Shown piece by piece: positions 56,312 through 64,000 of a stretch of DNA of 64,000 nt. The translations under genes and the position numbers were made by a program. This DNA comes from an uncultured Flavobacteriales bacterium. Lineage in GTDB: Bacteria; Bacteroidota; Bacteroidia; Flavobacteriales_G; Salibacteraceae. Positions within the stretch are counted from its first letter, which is position 1, and the number at the start of each line of letters is the position of its first letter. The notes under the pieces were generated by a model that searched no databases, was not told where the DNA came from, and was given only the letters and a program-made list of their open reading frames with translations. The stretch is taken from positions 1-64,000 of the forward strand of contig CALSRJ010000006.1 in NCBI GenBank assembly GCA_943788725.1, read 5' to 3'.

Positions 56312-56830
56312 ATGAAATATGTTGTTATAGCCGTACTGAGTCTTTTGACCTTAACCACTACAGTACAAGCACAGACCAAACAAAAATTCGGTCACATTGA
56401 TTCTCAAGCTTTGTTGGATGCGATGCCGGAACGAAAGGTTGCCGATGGCAAACTGGAAGAGTTCGCTGCTCAACTTGAAAAACAACTTGGCGCTATGTCA
56501 AAGGAGCTTGAAGCGAAGGTTCAAGACTATCAGGCCAATGAGGCGACGATGTCTGACATCATCGCTCAAACCAAAGCAGAAGAGATTCAAAATCTTCAGC
56601 AGCGCATTCAAGCATTTCAGCAAAATGCACAGCAATCCTTAGCAAAGAAAGAGCAGGAAGTTTACCAGCCTATCCTTGATAAGGCAAAGGGTGCGATTGA
56701 AAAGGTTTCCGCGTCTATTGGATACTCCTACGTTTTCGACACAAGTTCTGGAGCGTTGCTGTTCCAGCCCGACGGTGATGACATCATCGAGCTCGTCAAA
56801 AAGGAGATGGGCATTACCGCAGCACAGTAA
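56312..56830 (+). CDS. OmpH/Skp family periplasmic chaperone, copy 2
   Basis: 172 residues. Signal peptide ends TVQAQ; the mature start KFGHIDSQALLDAMPERKVA matches the OmpH family. The coiled-coil arm is rich in Gln and Glu (QQRIQAFQQNAQQSLAKKEQ), and the C-terminus YSYVFDTSSGALLF closes the body domain. Tandem OmpH genes after bamA are typical in this phylum. It is followed by a strong terminator before murI. Confidence 0.9.
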   Translation: MKYVVIAVLSLLTLTTTVQAQTKQKFGHIDSQALLDAMPERKVADGKLEEFAAQLEKQLGAMSKELEAKVQDYQANEATMSDIIAQTKAEEIQNLQQRIQAFQQNAQQSLAKKEQEVYQPILDKAKGAIEKVSASIGYSYVFDTSSGALLFQPDGDDIIELVKKEMGITAAQ

Positions 56831-56836
56831 AACATT

Positions 56837-56864
56837 AAATCCCGAATTCGTTCGGGATTTTTTA
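56837..56864 (+). terminator. Rho-independent terminator of the bamA-ompH operon
   Basis: AAATCCCGAA-TTCG-TTCGGGATTT followed by T-rich bases, only 8 bases before the murI TTG. Confidence 0.8.
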
Positions 56865-56872
56865 TACCCCCC

Positions 56873-57664
56873 TTGGCGAACAATCAACCCATAGGCGTAT
56901 TCGACTCAGGAGTTGGAGGACTCTCCATCTGGAATGAGATTCATCGTCTTTTGCCGAATGAAACTTCCATTTATCTTGCCGATAGCCTGAACGCTCCCTA
57001 CGGAGAGCGCAACAAACAAGAGATCACACGGCTCAGCGTCAAGAACACTGAATTGCTATTGAGCAAGGGTGCAAAGATCATCGTGGTTGCGTGCAATACA
57101 GCTACCACGAACGCCATCGATCACTTGAGGGCACAATACGATGTCTCTTTTATCGGGATCGAACCTGCCACCAAGCCGGCTGCGATTAGCACAAAGACGG
57201 GGAAAATTGGAATCCTCGCGACCAAGGGAACTCTTGCCAGTGAACTGTACCTCAACACTTCATCCAAGTATAGAGGCGACGTAGAGATCATCCAAACCGT
57301 GGGTACCGGCTTGGTTCAAATCATTGAATCAGGTGTCCCTAAAGATGCGAAGCCGCTCCTTAAAAAGTATTTAGCTCCTATGGTAGAAGCAGGGGTAGAT
57401 AATATCGTGTTGGGATGTTCACATTACCCTTTCTTGATCGATACGATACGAACCATCATTCCGGAAGGCATTAACATCATTGATTCTGGCGAACCCGTTG
57501 CACGGCAGACTGAACGCGTTCTTCGTTCGGAAAAATTACTGAATGAGGATACATCGCTGGGATTTCATCACTTCTACACCAACGCTTCGATTGAGATACT
57601 TCAGCGCTTTGTAGACAAGCTGGATATTGCCGGGCCCTACGAAACCGACTGGAAGGATTTCTGA
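56873..57664 (+). CDS. murI: Glutamate racemase
   Basis: 263 residues from a TTG start at 56873. It makes D-glutamate for peptidoglycan. Motifs: PIGVFDSGVGGLSIW, YLADSLNAPYG, the catalytic Cys in VACNTATTNAID (about 74) and the second catalytic Cys in LGCSHYPFL (about 183). Complete. It starts right after a terminator, so some readthrough or an internal promoter is required. Its last base abuts the convergent carbonic-anhydrase-like gene. Confidence 0.95.
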   Translation: MANNQPIGVFDSGVGGLSIWNEIHRLLPNETSIYLADSLNAPYGERNKQEITRLSVKNTELLLSKGAKIIVVACNTATTNAIDHLRAQYDVSFIGIEPATKPAAISTKTGKIGILATKGTLASELYLNTSSKYRGDVEIIQTVGTGLVQIIESGVPKDAKPLLKKYLAPMVEAGVDNIVLGCSHYPFLIDTIRTIIPEGINIIDSGEPVARQTERVLRSEKLLNEDTSLGFHHFYTNASIEILQRFVDKLDIAGPYETDWKDF

Positions 57665-58177
57665 TTACTTGAACCAAGAAGCGTACTTCACATAATTTCC
57701 TGCAATCCTTTCGATCTCGCCTTCGCGCAGTGCTTGAGAAATCTCCTTTTTGAATTTGGCAGGATTCCCTGCAAACAGAGAGCCCGCAGGCACAATCGTC
57801 CCCTCTAAGACGATGGAGCCGGCTGCGATGATGGATCCGGTACCGATGACGGCATTGTCCATTACAATCGCTCCCATACCTATCAGGACGTTGTCTTCTA
57901 TCGTACAACCGTGCACCAATGCATTGTGGCCGATGGAAACGTTGTTGCCAATCACCGCTTTGGTTTTTTCGTAGGTGCAATGGATCACCGCACCGTCTTG
58001 CACATTAACACGATTACCCATGCGGATAGCATTCACATCACCACGCACTACGGCGTTGAACCAAAAGGAACATTCTGAGCCACACACCACGTCTCCAACG
58101 ATGGTTGCATTGGGTGCGATGAAGCAATCATCACCAAAATCAGGAGCGATTCCGTGTACAGGTAAAAGAGTTGCCAT
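57665..58177 (-). CDS. Gamma-class carbonic anhydrase family protein
   Basis: 170 residues from the ATG at 58177. The longer frame to 58231 overlaps the divergent Nfu gene and its promoter and is rejected. Left-handed beta-helix hexapeptide repeats run throughout (FIAPNATIVGDVVCGSECSF, VQDGAVIHC, IGNNVSIGHNALVHGCTIED). Zn-ligand His residues sit in IHC and GHNALVHG. The family includes true gamma carbonic anhydrases and transferase-like homologues (YrdA/PaaY); which activity applies is undecided. Length fits YrdA/PaaY. Confidence 0.9.
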   Translation of the reverse strand: MATLLPVHGIAPDFGDDCFIAPNATIVGDVVCGSECSFWFNAVVRGDVNAIRMGNRVNVQDGAVIHCTYEKTKAVIGNNVSIGHNALVHGCTIEDNVLIGMGAIVMDNAVIGTGSIIAAGSIVLEGTIVPAGSLFAGNPAKFKKEISQALREGEIERIAGNYVKYASWFK

Positions 58178-58219
58178 AACTTCTGTTTGAACTTTGCGAA
58201 TGTACGGCTGTTTGAGTTC

Positions 58220-58227
58220 TACCTTTG
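58220..58227 (+). promoter_or_regulatory. -7 box upstream of the Nfu gene
   Basis: TACCTTTG, 18 bases before the ATG at 58246. The TTG of the longer frame (58225) falls inside it. Confidence 0.55.
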
Positions 58228-58245
58228 CCACCGAAATTGAGCAAC

Positions 58246-58854
58246 ATGAGCGAAAAACAATTGCCTTTTATGATCTACGCCGAAGTCACTCCAAATCCGG
58301 CGACCATGAAGTTTGTATCCAATCACATGCTGGTTCAGAATGACGCGGTCTATGAATTCAGCAATGAGTCTGACGCCCAACACGCTCCTTTGGCGGCTCG
58401 GTTGTTTAGCTTTCCTTTCATTCAAAAGGTTTTCATCACTCAAAATTTCATCACATTGACCAAGATGGAAGGTGTAGAGTGGGATGAGGTGATGCTTGAA
58501 TTGCGTGAGTACATCAGCAATTTCCTGAATGCAGGACATGCGATCATAGATGAGGCTGCTACATCCGTTGCGGGTGAGGAACGAAAAGAGAGTGGCATTA
58601 CCGATCACTCCGCTGCCGAAACGCCTATCGAAGAAAAAATCATTGAGATCCTAGATGAATACATCCGCCCTGCAGTAGAAGGAGATGGTGGAGCCATTCA
58701 CTTTAAGTCTTTTGAAGAAGGAAAACTCAACGTAGTCCTCAAGGGAGCCTGTTCCGGCTGTCCTTCGAGCAGCATCACCTTAAAGGCCGGAATCAAGGCT
58801 TTGTTTGAACGTATGTTGCCCGAAGTCAAAGAAGTAGTGGCCGAAGAACTCTGA
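58246..58854 (+). CDS. Nfu-type iron-sulfur cluster scaffold protein
   Basis: 202 residues from the ATG at 58246. An N-terminal Nfu domain (about 7-100, FMIYAEVTPNPATMKFVSN) is joined to a C-terminal NifU-like domain (about 125-202) carrying the cluster-binding CxxC in GACSGCPSSSITLK near 168-171. Such two-domain proteins deliver [4Fe-4S] clusters to target enzymes. Both the N-domain and the CxxC are intact. No isc or suf genes are in the window. Confidence 0.92.
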   Translation: MSEKQLPFMIYAEVTPNPATMKFVSNHMLVQNDAVYEFSNESDAQHAPLAARLFSFPFIQKVFITQNFITLTKMEGVEWDEVMLELREYISNFLNAGHAIIDEAATSVAGEERKESGITDHSAAETPIEEKIIEILDEYIRPAVEGDGGAIHFKSFEEGKLNVVLKGACSGCPSSSITLKAGIKALFERMLPEVKEVVAEEL

Positions 58855-58935
58855 TAGGACTCCGCGCTCTTGCAGAATTTGATACTTGCTTCCCTGAATG
58901 ATTCGTACTTTTTGTGCCCCTAATTAAGCACTTAC

Positions 58936-61095
58936 TTGTACAAAAGGTTCCTCCTTTCTTTCCTGGTCCTTGTGATTGGGCTGTCGGCACACGCAGGCCA
59001 CCTCGTTGGAGGAGAGATTTTCTATGAGTGTTTGGGGAACAACCAGTACGTCATTACCCTCAAAATGTACCGCGATTGCAATGGCAACGGTGCCCCCTTT
59101 GACAACAGCGCATCCATTGCAATTTACAGGGCATCGAATAACGATATGTTCTCCCTGTTATCGGTTCCATTCTCCAACCAGATCGATACCCTTCCCTTTT
59201 CTCAAAATATTCCTTGCTTAGTGGATACACCTGACGTGTGCATCTCAACGACCCTGTATCGTGATACGGTTGAATTGGTCGTTCCGCTAGGAGGGCTAAA
59301 TGTGGTGTATCAACGCTGCTGTCGTCCACCGAATGTGGTCAACATCAACAATGTGGCAAATGTGGGCTCTACTTATCTGGCATTCATTCCAGATAGTACC
59401 GTTGCCCCTTGCAATAGCTCACCCTATTACAATGAAGTTCCGCCCCTCGCCTTGTGCTCCGAACTCTACTTAGACATCGACTACTCAGCGACCGACAAGG
59501 ATGGAGACAGTTTGGTCTATTCGTTTTGCCGCCCCAATGCAGGAGGGTCTAACAATAATCCTCAGCCGGTGCCTCCATCGCCCCCGCCTTACCAGGGTGT
59601 GCCTTGGTCTTTTGGATTTGGAGACCAGAATCAGATTACTGCGCTGCCGCAACTCAAGATCGATTCTCTGACTGGAAAGATTACTGGCCGACCAACGGCG
59701 TTTGGAACCTTTGCTTTTGGCGTCTGCGTGCAAGAATGGCGTGACGGAGTATTTGTGAGCGAAAACAAGCGTGATTTTCAATTAACGACAACGTACTGTG
59801 AGGTAGATGCAGCCGCTGCCATCGATAGTGCCTTAGAAGAGTGCATCGGATTCGATATCCAATTCTTCAACCTGAGTACGTTGGGTGATTCCTTTCTCTG
59901 GAATTTTGGTGATACAAACATCCTAGATGACACCTCCACTTACGAGAATCCAATCTACACCTATCCAGATACTGGCATTTATTGGGTGCAGCTCATCGCT
60001 TACGGAGAAGTATGCACAGACACTTCCTGGATGCCTTATCGGGTGCAGCACAAGATTGAACCGTTTTTCGAAGTTCCTGACCCGGATTGCCTCGACGGAC
60101 ATCGATATCGCTTTGACCCAGGTGGCTTTTTTAGGGAAACCACGGTTATGCGGTGGGAATTCTGGGGAGATACCGCTACCATTTCCGACGGGGACGTGCC
60201 TACTGCCACCAAAGTGTACGATACCATTGGGTTTCATCACATCACATTGCACTACACAGATCCAAAGCTCGGTTGCTACAAGACCTATTCAGACAGTGTG
60301 GAAGTCTGGCCCAATCCTGAACTCACTCTGATCGAACCGCCGGACGAAATGTGCGCACCGTACTTTGGTAATTTCTCTACCTCCATCGAGCACGCCTATC
60401 GGCCTTCTTATCGCTGGTATTTGGACTCAATTCCGATTTCAGATTCATCTACGGCATACATTGAAAGCTTCGACATTGGAGAGCACGATGTCAGGATTGT
60501 GTTGATGACGGATTCGATGTGTATTGACACTATAGACACCACCTACATAGGACACGTCAATGTCTTAGATACCCCTTCGGCTGGCTTTTCCATGTCGAGT
60601 TTAGAAATGAACATGTTCACGCCTGATTTCACTGTTTATGACGAGAGTATGAACCGATTGACATGGGAGTTTTTCATCGACGGTGAATACATCACGCGTA
60701 ATAATTCACACGATTTCACACTGCCAGACACGGGCAATTACATGGTTCGGCAAATTGCCTATCATCAAAACGGTTGTGCGGATACGACTGAACTGGCGAT
60801 CCGTGTCAAGCCGGAGTACCTCACGTACATTCCGAACGCCTTCTCGCCCGATGGTGATCAAACCAACGATACCTGGAAACCAAGTGTGTTTGTGCACAAC
60901 GATTACCGCCTGAAGATCTTTGATCGTTGGGGTAGAATTCTCTTTGAGTCCTCAAACCCCGACAAAGGATGGAATGGAAGCGAGGGCAATGCCGGTCCCG
61001 CATGTCCAATTGGTGTGTACACCTATGACATTTATGTTACAGACGAAGACGACAGGCCCTATGTCTATCAGGGAGTGTTGAATTTAATCCGATAA
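58936..61095 (+). CDS. Large secreted protein with PKD domains and gliding-type T9SS sorting domain
   Basis: 719 residues from a TTG at 58936. Signal peptide ends LSAHA, followed by GHLVGGEIFYECLGNNQYVI, a start shared by many Bacteroidota gliding-type secreted proteins. A Cys-rich beta domain covers about 20-290 (KMYRDCNGNGAPF ... FAFGVCVQEW). A PKD-like unit (FLWNFGDTN) and further Ig-like units follow to about 630. The last ~85 residues are the gliding motility-associated C-terminal domain (YIPNAFSPDGDQTNDTWKP ... CPIGVYTYDIYV), a type B T9SS signal. Function is probably adhesive. It converges on sucB with a 12-base gap. Confidence 0.85.
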   Translation: MYKRFLLSFLVLVIGLSAHAGHLVGGEIFYECLGNNQYVITLKMYRDCNGNGAPFDNSASIAIYRASNNDMFSLLSVPFSNQIDTLPFSQNIPCLVDTPDVCISTTLYRDTVELVVPLGGLNVVYQRCCRPPNVVNINNVANVGSTYLAFIPDSTVAPCNSSPYYNEVPPLALCSELYLDIDYSATDKDGDSLVYSFCRPNAGGSNNNPQPVPPSPPPYQGVPWSFGFGDQNQITALPQLKIDSLTGKITGRPTAFGTFAFGVCVQEWRDGVFVSENKRDFQLTTTYCEVDAAAAIDSALEECIGFDIQFFNLSTLGDSFLWNFGDTNILDDTSTYENPIYTYPDTGIYWVQLIAYGEVCTDTSWMPYRVQHKIEPFFEVPDPDCLDGHRYRFDPGGFFRETTVMRWEFWGDTATISDGDVPTATKVYDTIGFHHITLHYTDPKLGCYKTYSDSVEVWPNPELTLIEPPDEMCAPYFGNFSTSIEHAYRPSYRWYLDSIPISDSSTAYIESFDIGEHDVRIVLMTDSMCIDTIDTTYIGHVNVLDTPSAGFSMSSLEMNMFTPDFTVYDESMNRLTWEFFIDGEYITRNNSHDFTLPDTGNYMVRQIAYHQNGCADTTELAIRVKPEYLTYIPNAFSPDGDQTNDTWKPSVFVHNDYRLKIFDRWGRILFESSNPDKGWNGSEGNAGPACPIGVYTYDIYVTDEDDRPYVYQGVLNLIR

Positions 61096-61107
61096 TGCAG
61101 GTGTTCT

Positions 61108-62361
61108 TTATAAGCCCAGGAGCACTTTTTCAGGCTCCTTGCCTCCAAATAGCATCCAAGCTGGATTCTCGATCATCTCCTTCACTTTGTACAAGAAGCT
61201 GACAGATTCCTTACCGTCTATGATGCGGTGATCGTAGGAAAGTGCTACGTACATGATTGGACGAATCTCCACCTTGCCATTCACAGCAATCGGGCGTTCT
61301 ACGATGTTGTGCATTCCCAAAATCGCACTTTGCGGTGGGTTGATGATTGGGGTGCTCAGCATTGAACCAAAGACACCGCCATTGGTGATGGTAAAGGTTC
61401 CTCCCGTCATTTCATCAATGCTCAATTTCCCATCACGCGCTTTAATCGCCAGTGTTTTTATACCTGCTTCGATTTCGTGCAATGCCATTTGCTCTGCATT
61501 TCGAAGTACCGGAACCATGAGTCCTTTCGGAGAGCTAACCGCGATGCCAATGTCTGCATAGTCGTGAAAGACCATTTCCTGGCCATCGATGTAGGCATTG
61601 ACGGCGGGGTATTGATGCAAGGCCTCGGTAACAGCTTTGGTGAAGAAGGACATGAATCCTAGGTTCACGCCATGTTTCTCTTTGAAGGCCTCTTTGTATT
61701 TCTTTCTGAGGTCCATTACGTAGCTCATGTCCACTTCATTGAACGTAGTGAGCATCGCTGTTTCGTTCTTTACAGACACCAATCGTTCGGCGATCTTACG
61801 TCGCAGCGAACTCATCTTCTCTTTGCGTTCTTCACGGGACCCTCCCCATCCTGCGAGTTCTGATGCCGTATTGAATCCGCCAGCGAGGTAAACCTCTACG
61901 TCCTTCTTCAATATTTTCCCACCTTCTCCGCTTCCTGACACCTTCTTCGGGTCTACCCCAGTCTCTCCCATCATTGCCTTGGCTACCGGAGTAGCTTTGG
62001 CGGCTGATGCATCTACTTTGGCAGCGGGTGCTTCCTTGCTTGCGGGTGCTTGTTTCTGCTCGGCTGCTTGAGTCGCTTCTTTTGCCGGCTTGGCCGGTTC
62101 CGCTTTCTTCTCAGGCTTTACGGAAGTGTCGATCTTGCAAACGATCTGTCCAATCTCAACTGTATCTCCTTCGGCGACAAGAAACTGGATTTTCCCTGCG
62201 GCTTCAGCGTTCAATTCAAGCGTGGCTTTGTCGCTGTCGATCTCTGCGATCGGCTGGTCTAATTCCACCACATCACCATCTTCCACCAACAACTGGGCTA
62301 CTTCAACCTCTGTGATGGACTCGCCCGGACTGGGCATTTTCATTTCTATGATATCAGCCAT
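61108..62361 (-). CDS. sucB: Dihydrolipoyllysine-residue succinyltransferase (E2 of 2-oxoglutarate dehydrogenase)
   Basis: 417 residues. The E2 core of the 2-oxoglutarate dehydrogenase complex. Lipoyl domain 1-75 with the lipoylated Lys at 45 (IDSDKATLE); an Ala/Pro/Lys-rich linker about 80-130; a peripheral-subunit-binding domain about 125-160 ([20 protein letters not shown]); the catalytic domain about 185-417 with SYDHRIIDG (His about 378, Asp about 382). Complete. It is 17 bases downstream of sucA, in one operon. Confidence 0.95.
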   Translation of the reverse strand: MADIIEMKMPSPGESITEVEVAQLLVEDGDVVELDQPIAEIDSDKATLELNAEAAGKIQFLVAEGDTVEIGQIVCKIDTSVKPEKKAEPAKPAKEATQAAEQKQAPASKEAPAAKVDASAAKATPVAKAMMGETGVDPKKVSGSGEGGKILKKDVEVYLAGGFNTASELAGWGGSREERKEKMSSLRRKIAERLVSVKNETAMLTTFNEVDMSYVMDLRKKYKEAFKEKHGVNLGFMSFFTKAVTEALHQYPAVNAYIDGQEMVFHDYADIGIAVSSPKGLMVPVLRNAEQMALHEIEAGIKTLAIKARDGKLSIDEMTGGTFTITNGGVFGSMLSTPIINPPQSAILGMHNIVERPIAVNGKVEIRPIMYVALSYDHRIIDGKESVSFLYKVKEMIENPAWMLFGGKEPEKVLLGL

Positions 62362-62378
62362 GGTTTATTGCGTTATCG

Positions 62379-64000
62379 CTAATTGAATACAGTATCAATG
62401 ATTAATTGTTGTCTTTGCTGGAAGCGCTTCATCGAACCGCTTGCAGGACTGCCACTTTCGTGACGTGCGATCACCTTGATCTCTCCTGCAGTCCACTTCC
62501 TTGTGATGAAATTCCAAGCGCCCATGTTCTCAGGTTCCTCTTGGGCCCACCGCACTTCAACACTGTTTCCATATGTCTTTAGCACCTTGTCAATTTGCTT
62601 ATCAGGGAAGGGATATAGTTGTTCGACGCGCACCAAGGCAACATCGTCATTTTCCCTTTCTTCCCTCGCCGCTAGGAGGTCGTAATAAAGCTTTCCAGAA
62701 GTAAATACTACTCGTCTGGCCTTCTTCTTGTTGATCGTTGAGTCTTCAATCACCTCTTGAAAGCCTCCTGTTGCCAAATCTTCGATGGTTGAAACACACT
62801 TCGGATGACGTAGCAGGCTTTTCGGTGTAAATACGACGAGTGGCTTTCTAAACTTCCACTTTACTTGGCGACGCAAGACGTGGAAGAAGTTAGCGGGTGA
62901 AGTACAGTTCACCACTTGGATATTGTCTTCGGCACACTGTGAAAGAAAGCGTTCCAATCGAGCGCTTGAGTGCTCAGCGCCTTGACCTTCGTAGCCATGT
63001 GGAAGCAGCATCACCAATCCATTCATGCATGCCCACTTATCTTCTGCAGCTGTCAGGAACTGGTCTACGATGATTTGGGCACCGTTGAAGAAGTCTCCAA
63101 ACTGCGCCTCCCAGATCACCAAGGAATACGGGTTCGACATGGCATAACCGTACTCGAATCCAAGTACACCGTATTCCGAAAGCAAAGAATTGTAGATATG
63201 GAAATCGCCTTGCATCTCCATGAGGTTGTTCAGAGGAATGTACTCGTCTCGGGTATCCTCCAAAGTCATCACAGCATGGCGATGAGAAAAGGTTCCTCGT
63301 TCAACGTCTTGACCACTGATTCGCACTGGGTAGGCTTCGGATAACACCGAGGCATAGGCTAGCAATTCGCCCAACGCCCAATCCAGTCTATTTTCCTTCA
63401 CCATCCTCTTCCTGTCTTCCATCAGCTTTACCAACTTCTTAAAGAAGGGCATGTCATCTGGAAGTGTGTTCATCTTGTCTGCAAGCTCCAGAAGTTTCTT
63501 TTTAGGAACAGCCGTCGATGGAGAAACATCAAAATCCCCCTCTTTCGACCGTATAATTCCTTTCCATGAAGCTTCCAAAAAATTCGAGATCTGCGCAGTA
63601 CTCTTCTCCTTCGCGTGACTAAGTCGCTCTTGAAGGTGATCATTGAATTTCTTTTCAATCGCCTTCGCCTCTTCAGCTGTCAACTCACCTTCGCTGATCA
63701 ATCGCTCCACGTAAATCTCCTTTGGATTCTTATGCTTGGCAATGGCCTTGTACAGGGTTGGCTGGGTAAAGCGAGGTTCATCTCCCTCATTGTGACCGTA
63801 CTTTCGGTAACACAACAGGTCGATGAAGACATCTTGATGGTACTTCTGGCGGTACTCAATGGCAAGTTTCATGGCGTGCACCACGGCTTCGGGATCATCA
63901 CCGTTTACGTGGAAGACAGGCGACAACGTTACTTTTCCTACATCCGTACAGTACGTACTGGACCTAGCGTCCAAATAATTGGTGGTGAAGCCAATTTGGT
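62379..64000 (-). CDS. sucA: 2-oxoglutarate dehydrogenase E1 component, truncated at right edge
   Basis: About 540 residues visible, open to the right edge (the 5' part, including the start, is missing). The first visible residues read QIGFTTNYLDARSSTYCTDV, a central E1o segment. Later: CYRKYGHNEGDEPRFTQPTLY, the hallmark of E1o near the thiamine diphosphate and substrate pocket, then the C-terminal transketolase-like domain (GTFSHRHAVM, QFGDFFNGAQIIVDQFL, LPHGYEGQGAEHSSARLERF) and QEEPENMGAWNFI at the end. It catalyses thiamine-dependent decarboxylation of 2-oxoglutarate and transfers the succinyl group to the lipoyl arm of sucB. Confidence 0.95.
   Translation of the reverse strand, partial: QIGFTTNYLDARSSTYCTDVGKVTLSPVFHVNGDDPEAVVHAMKLAIEYRQKYHQDVFIDLLCYRKYGHNEGDEPRFTQPTLYKAIAKHKNPKEIYVERLISEGELTAEEAKAIEKKFNDHLQERLSHAKEKSTAQISNFLEASWKGIIRSKEGDFDVSPSTAVPKKKLLELADKMNTLPDDMPFFKKLVKLMEDRKRMVKENRLDWALGELLAYASVLSEAYPVRISGQDVERGTFSHRHAVMTLEDTRDEYIPLNNLMEMQGDFHIYNSLLSEYGVLGFEYGYAMSNPYSLVIWEAQFGDFFNGAQIIVDQFLTAAEDKWACMNGLVMLLPHGYEGQGAEHSSARLERFLSQCAEDNIQVVNCTSPANFFHVLRRQVKWKFRKPLVVFTPKSLLRHPKCVSTIEDLATGGFQEVIEDSTINKKKARRVVFTSGKLYYDLLAAREERENDDVALVRVEQLYPFPDKQIDKVLKTYGNSVEVRWAQEEPENMGAWNFITRKWTAGEIKVIARHESGSPASGSMKRFQQRQQLIIDTVFN

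Noticed and set aside
62379-63974. Start of sucA at 63974
   Set aside because: The apparent start is an internal TTG; the reading frame stays open to the window edge (QIGFTTNY precedes it).

Overview
The window looks like a chromosomal segment from a Bacteroidota bacterium, most likely Flavobacteriales or a close relative. Several signals agree: type IX secretion (T9SS) sorting domains on large surface proteins, a PorP/SprF protein, tandem PorG-like proteins beside uppS-bamA-ompH-ompH, and many TAnnTTTG-type -7 promoter boxes. There is no rRNA and no CRISPR array. I see one tRNA (Phe). Placement below phylum is inference.

Left region (1-14.2 kb, all minus strand, visibly richer in A+T than the rest by eye). 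This is a surface-protein cassette: a giant modular adhesin, a PorP/SprF protein and an OmpA/PD40-type protein that runs off the left edge. The adhesin now reads as two long ORFs (10079-12616 and 2956-9870). The 200 bases between them still encode adhesin in a third frame, interrupted by two apparent one-base deletions and one in-frame stop, so it was probably one protein of about 3,200 residues. Upstream, 12.7-14.2 kb holds broken genes: a frameshifted short-chain dehydrogenase, the N-terminus of an IS1595-like transposase, a short signal-peptide ORF and a multiply frameshifted unknown gene.

14.2-34.9 kb: an esterase lipoprotein, recG, a TspO/MBR-like protein, a tandem duplication of a small secreted protein with its promoter and terminator, a His-rich outer-membrane protein, a PadR regulator paired with a GldL-like membrane protein, a small lipoprotein carrying a gliding-type domain, a DinB-like protein, hemL plus a methyltransferase, a UbiA-like protein, gcvP, and two secreted proteins with type A T9SS C-termini.

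35-45.6 kb: gpmI with a histidine kinase, tRNA-Phe, then coaX - outer membrane protein - TPR protein - lptC - small membrane protein - CNNM/CBS transporter - PpiD/SurA-like isomerase, a co-oriented run linking cofactor synthesis with envelope assembly.

45.6-64 kb: pdxJ with an alpha/beta hydrolase; then CBS protein - short Omp85 protein - nadK - two PorG-like proteins - uppS - bamA - two OmpH/Skp proteins - murI, an outer-membrane and peptidoglycan biogenesis cluster that includes T9SS parts. It is followed by a gamma-class carbonic anhydrase homologue, an Nfu scaffold, a large gliding-type secreted protein, and sucB-sucA, with sucA running off the right edge.

The points I would check first are the broken giant adhesin, the duplicated small-protein cassette with ECF-type promoters, the PadR/GldL-like pair with a palindrome upstream, and the duplicated 3' end of tRNA-Phe.
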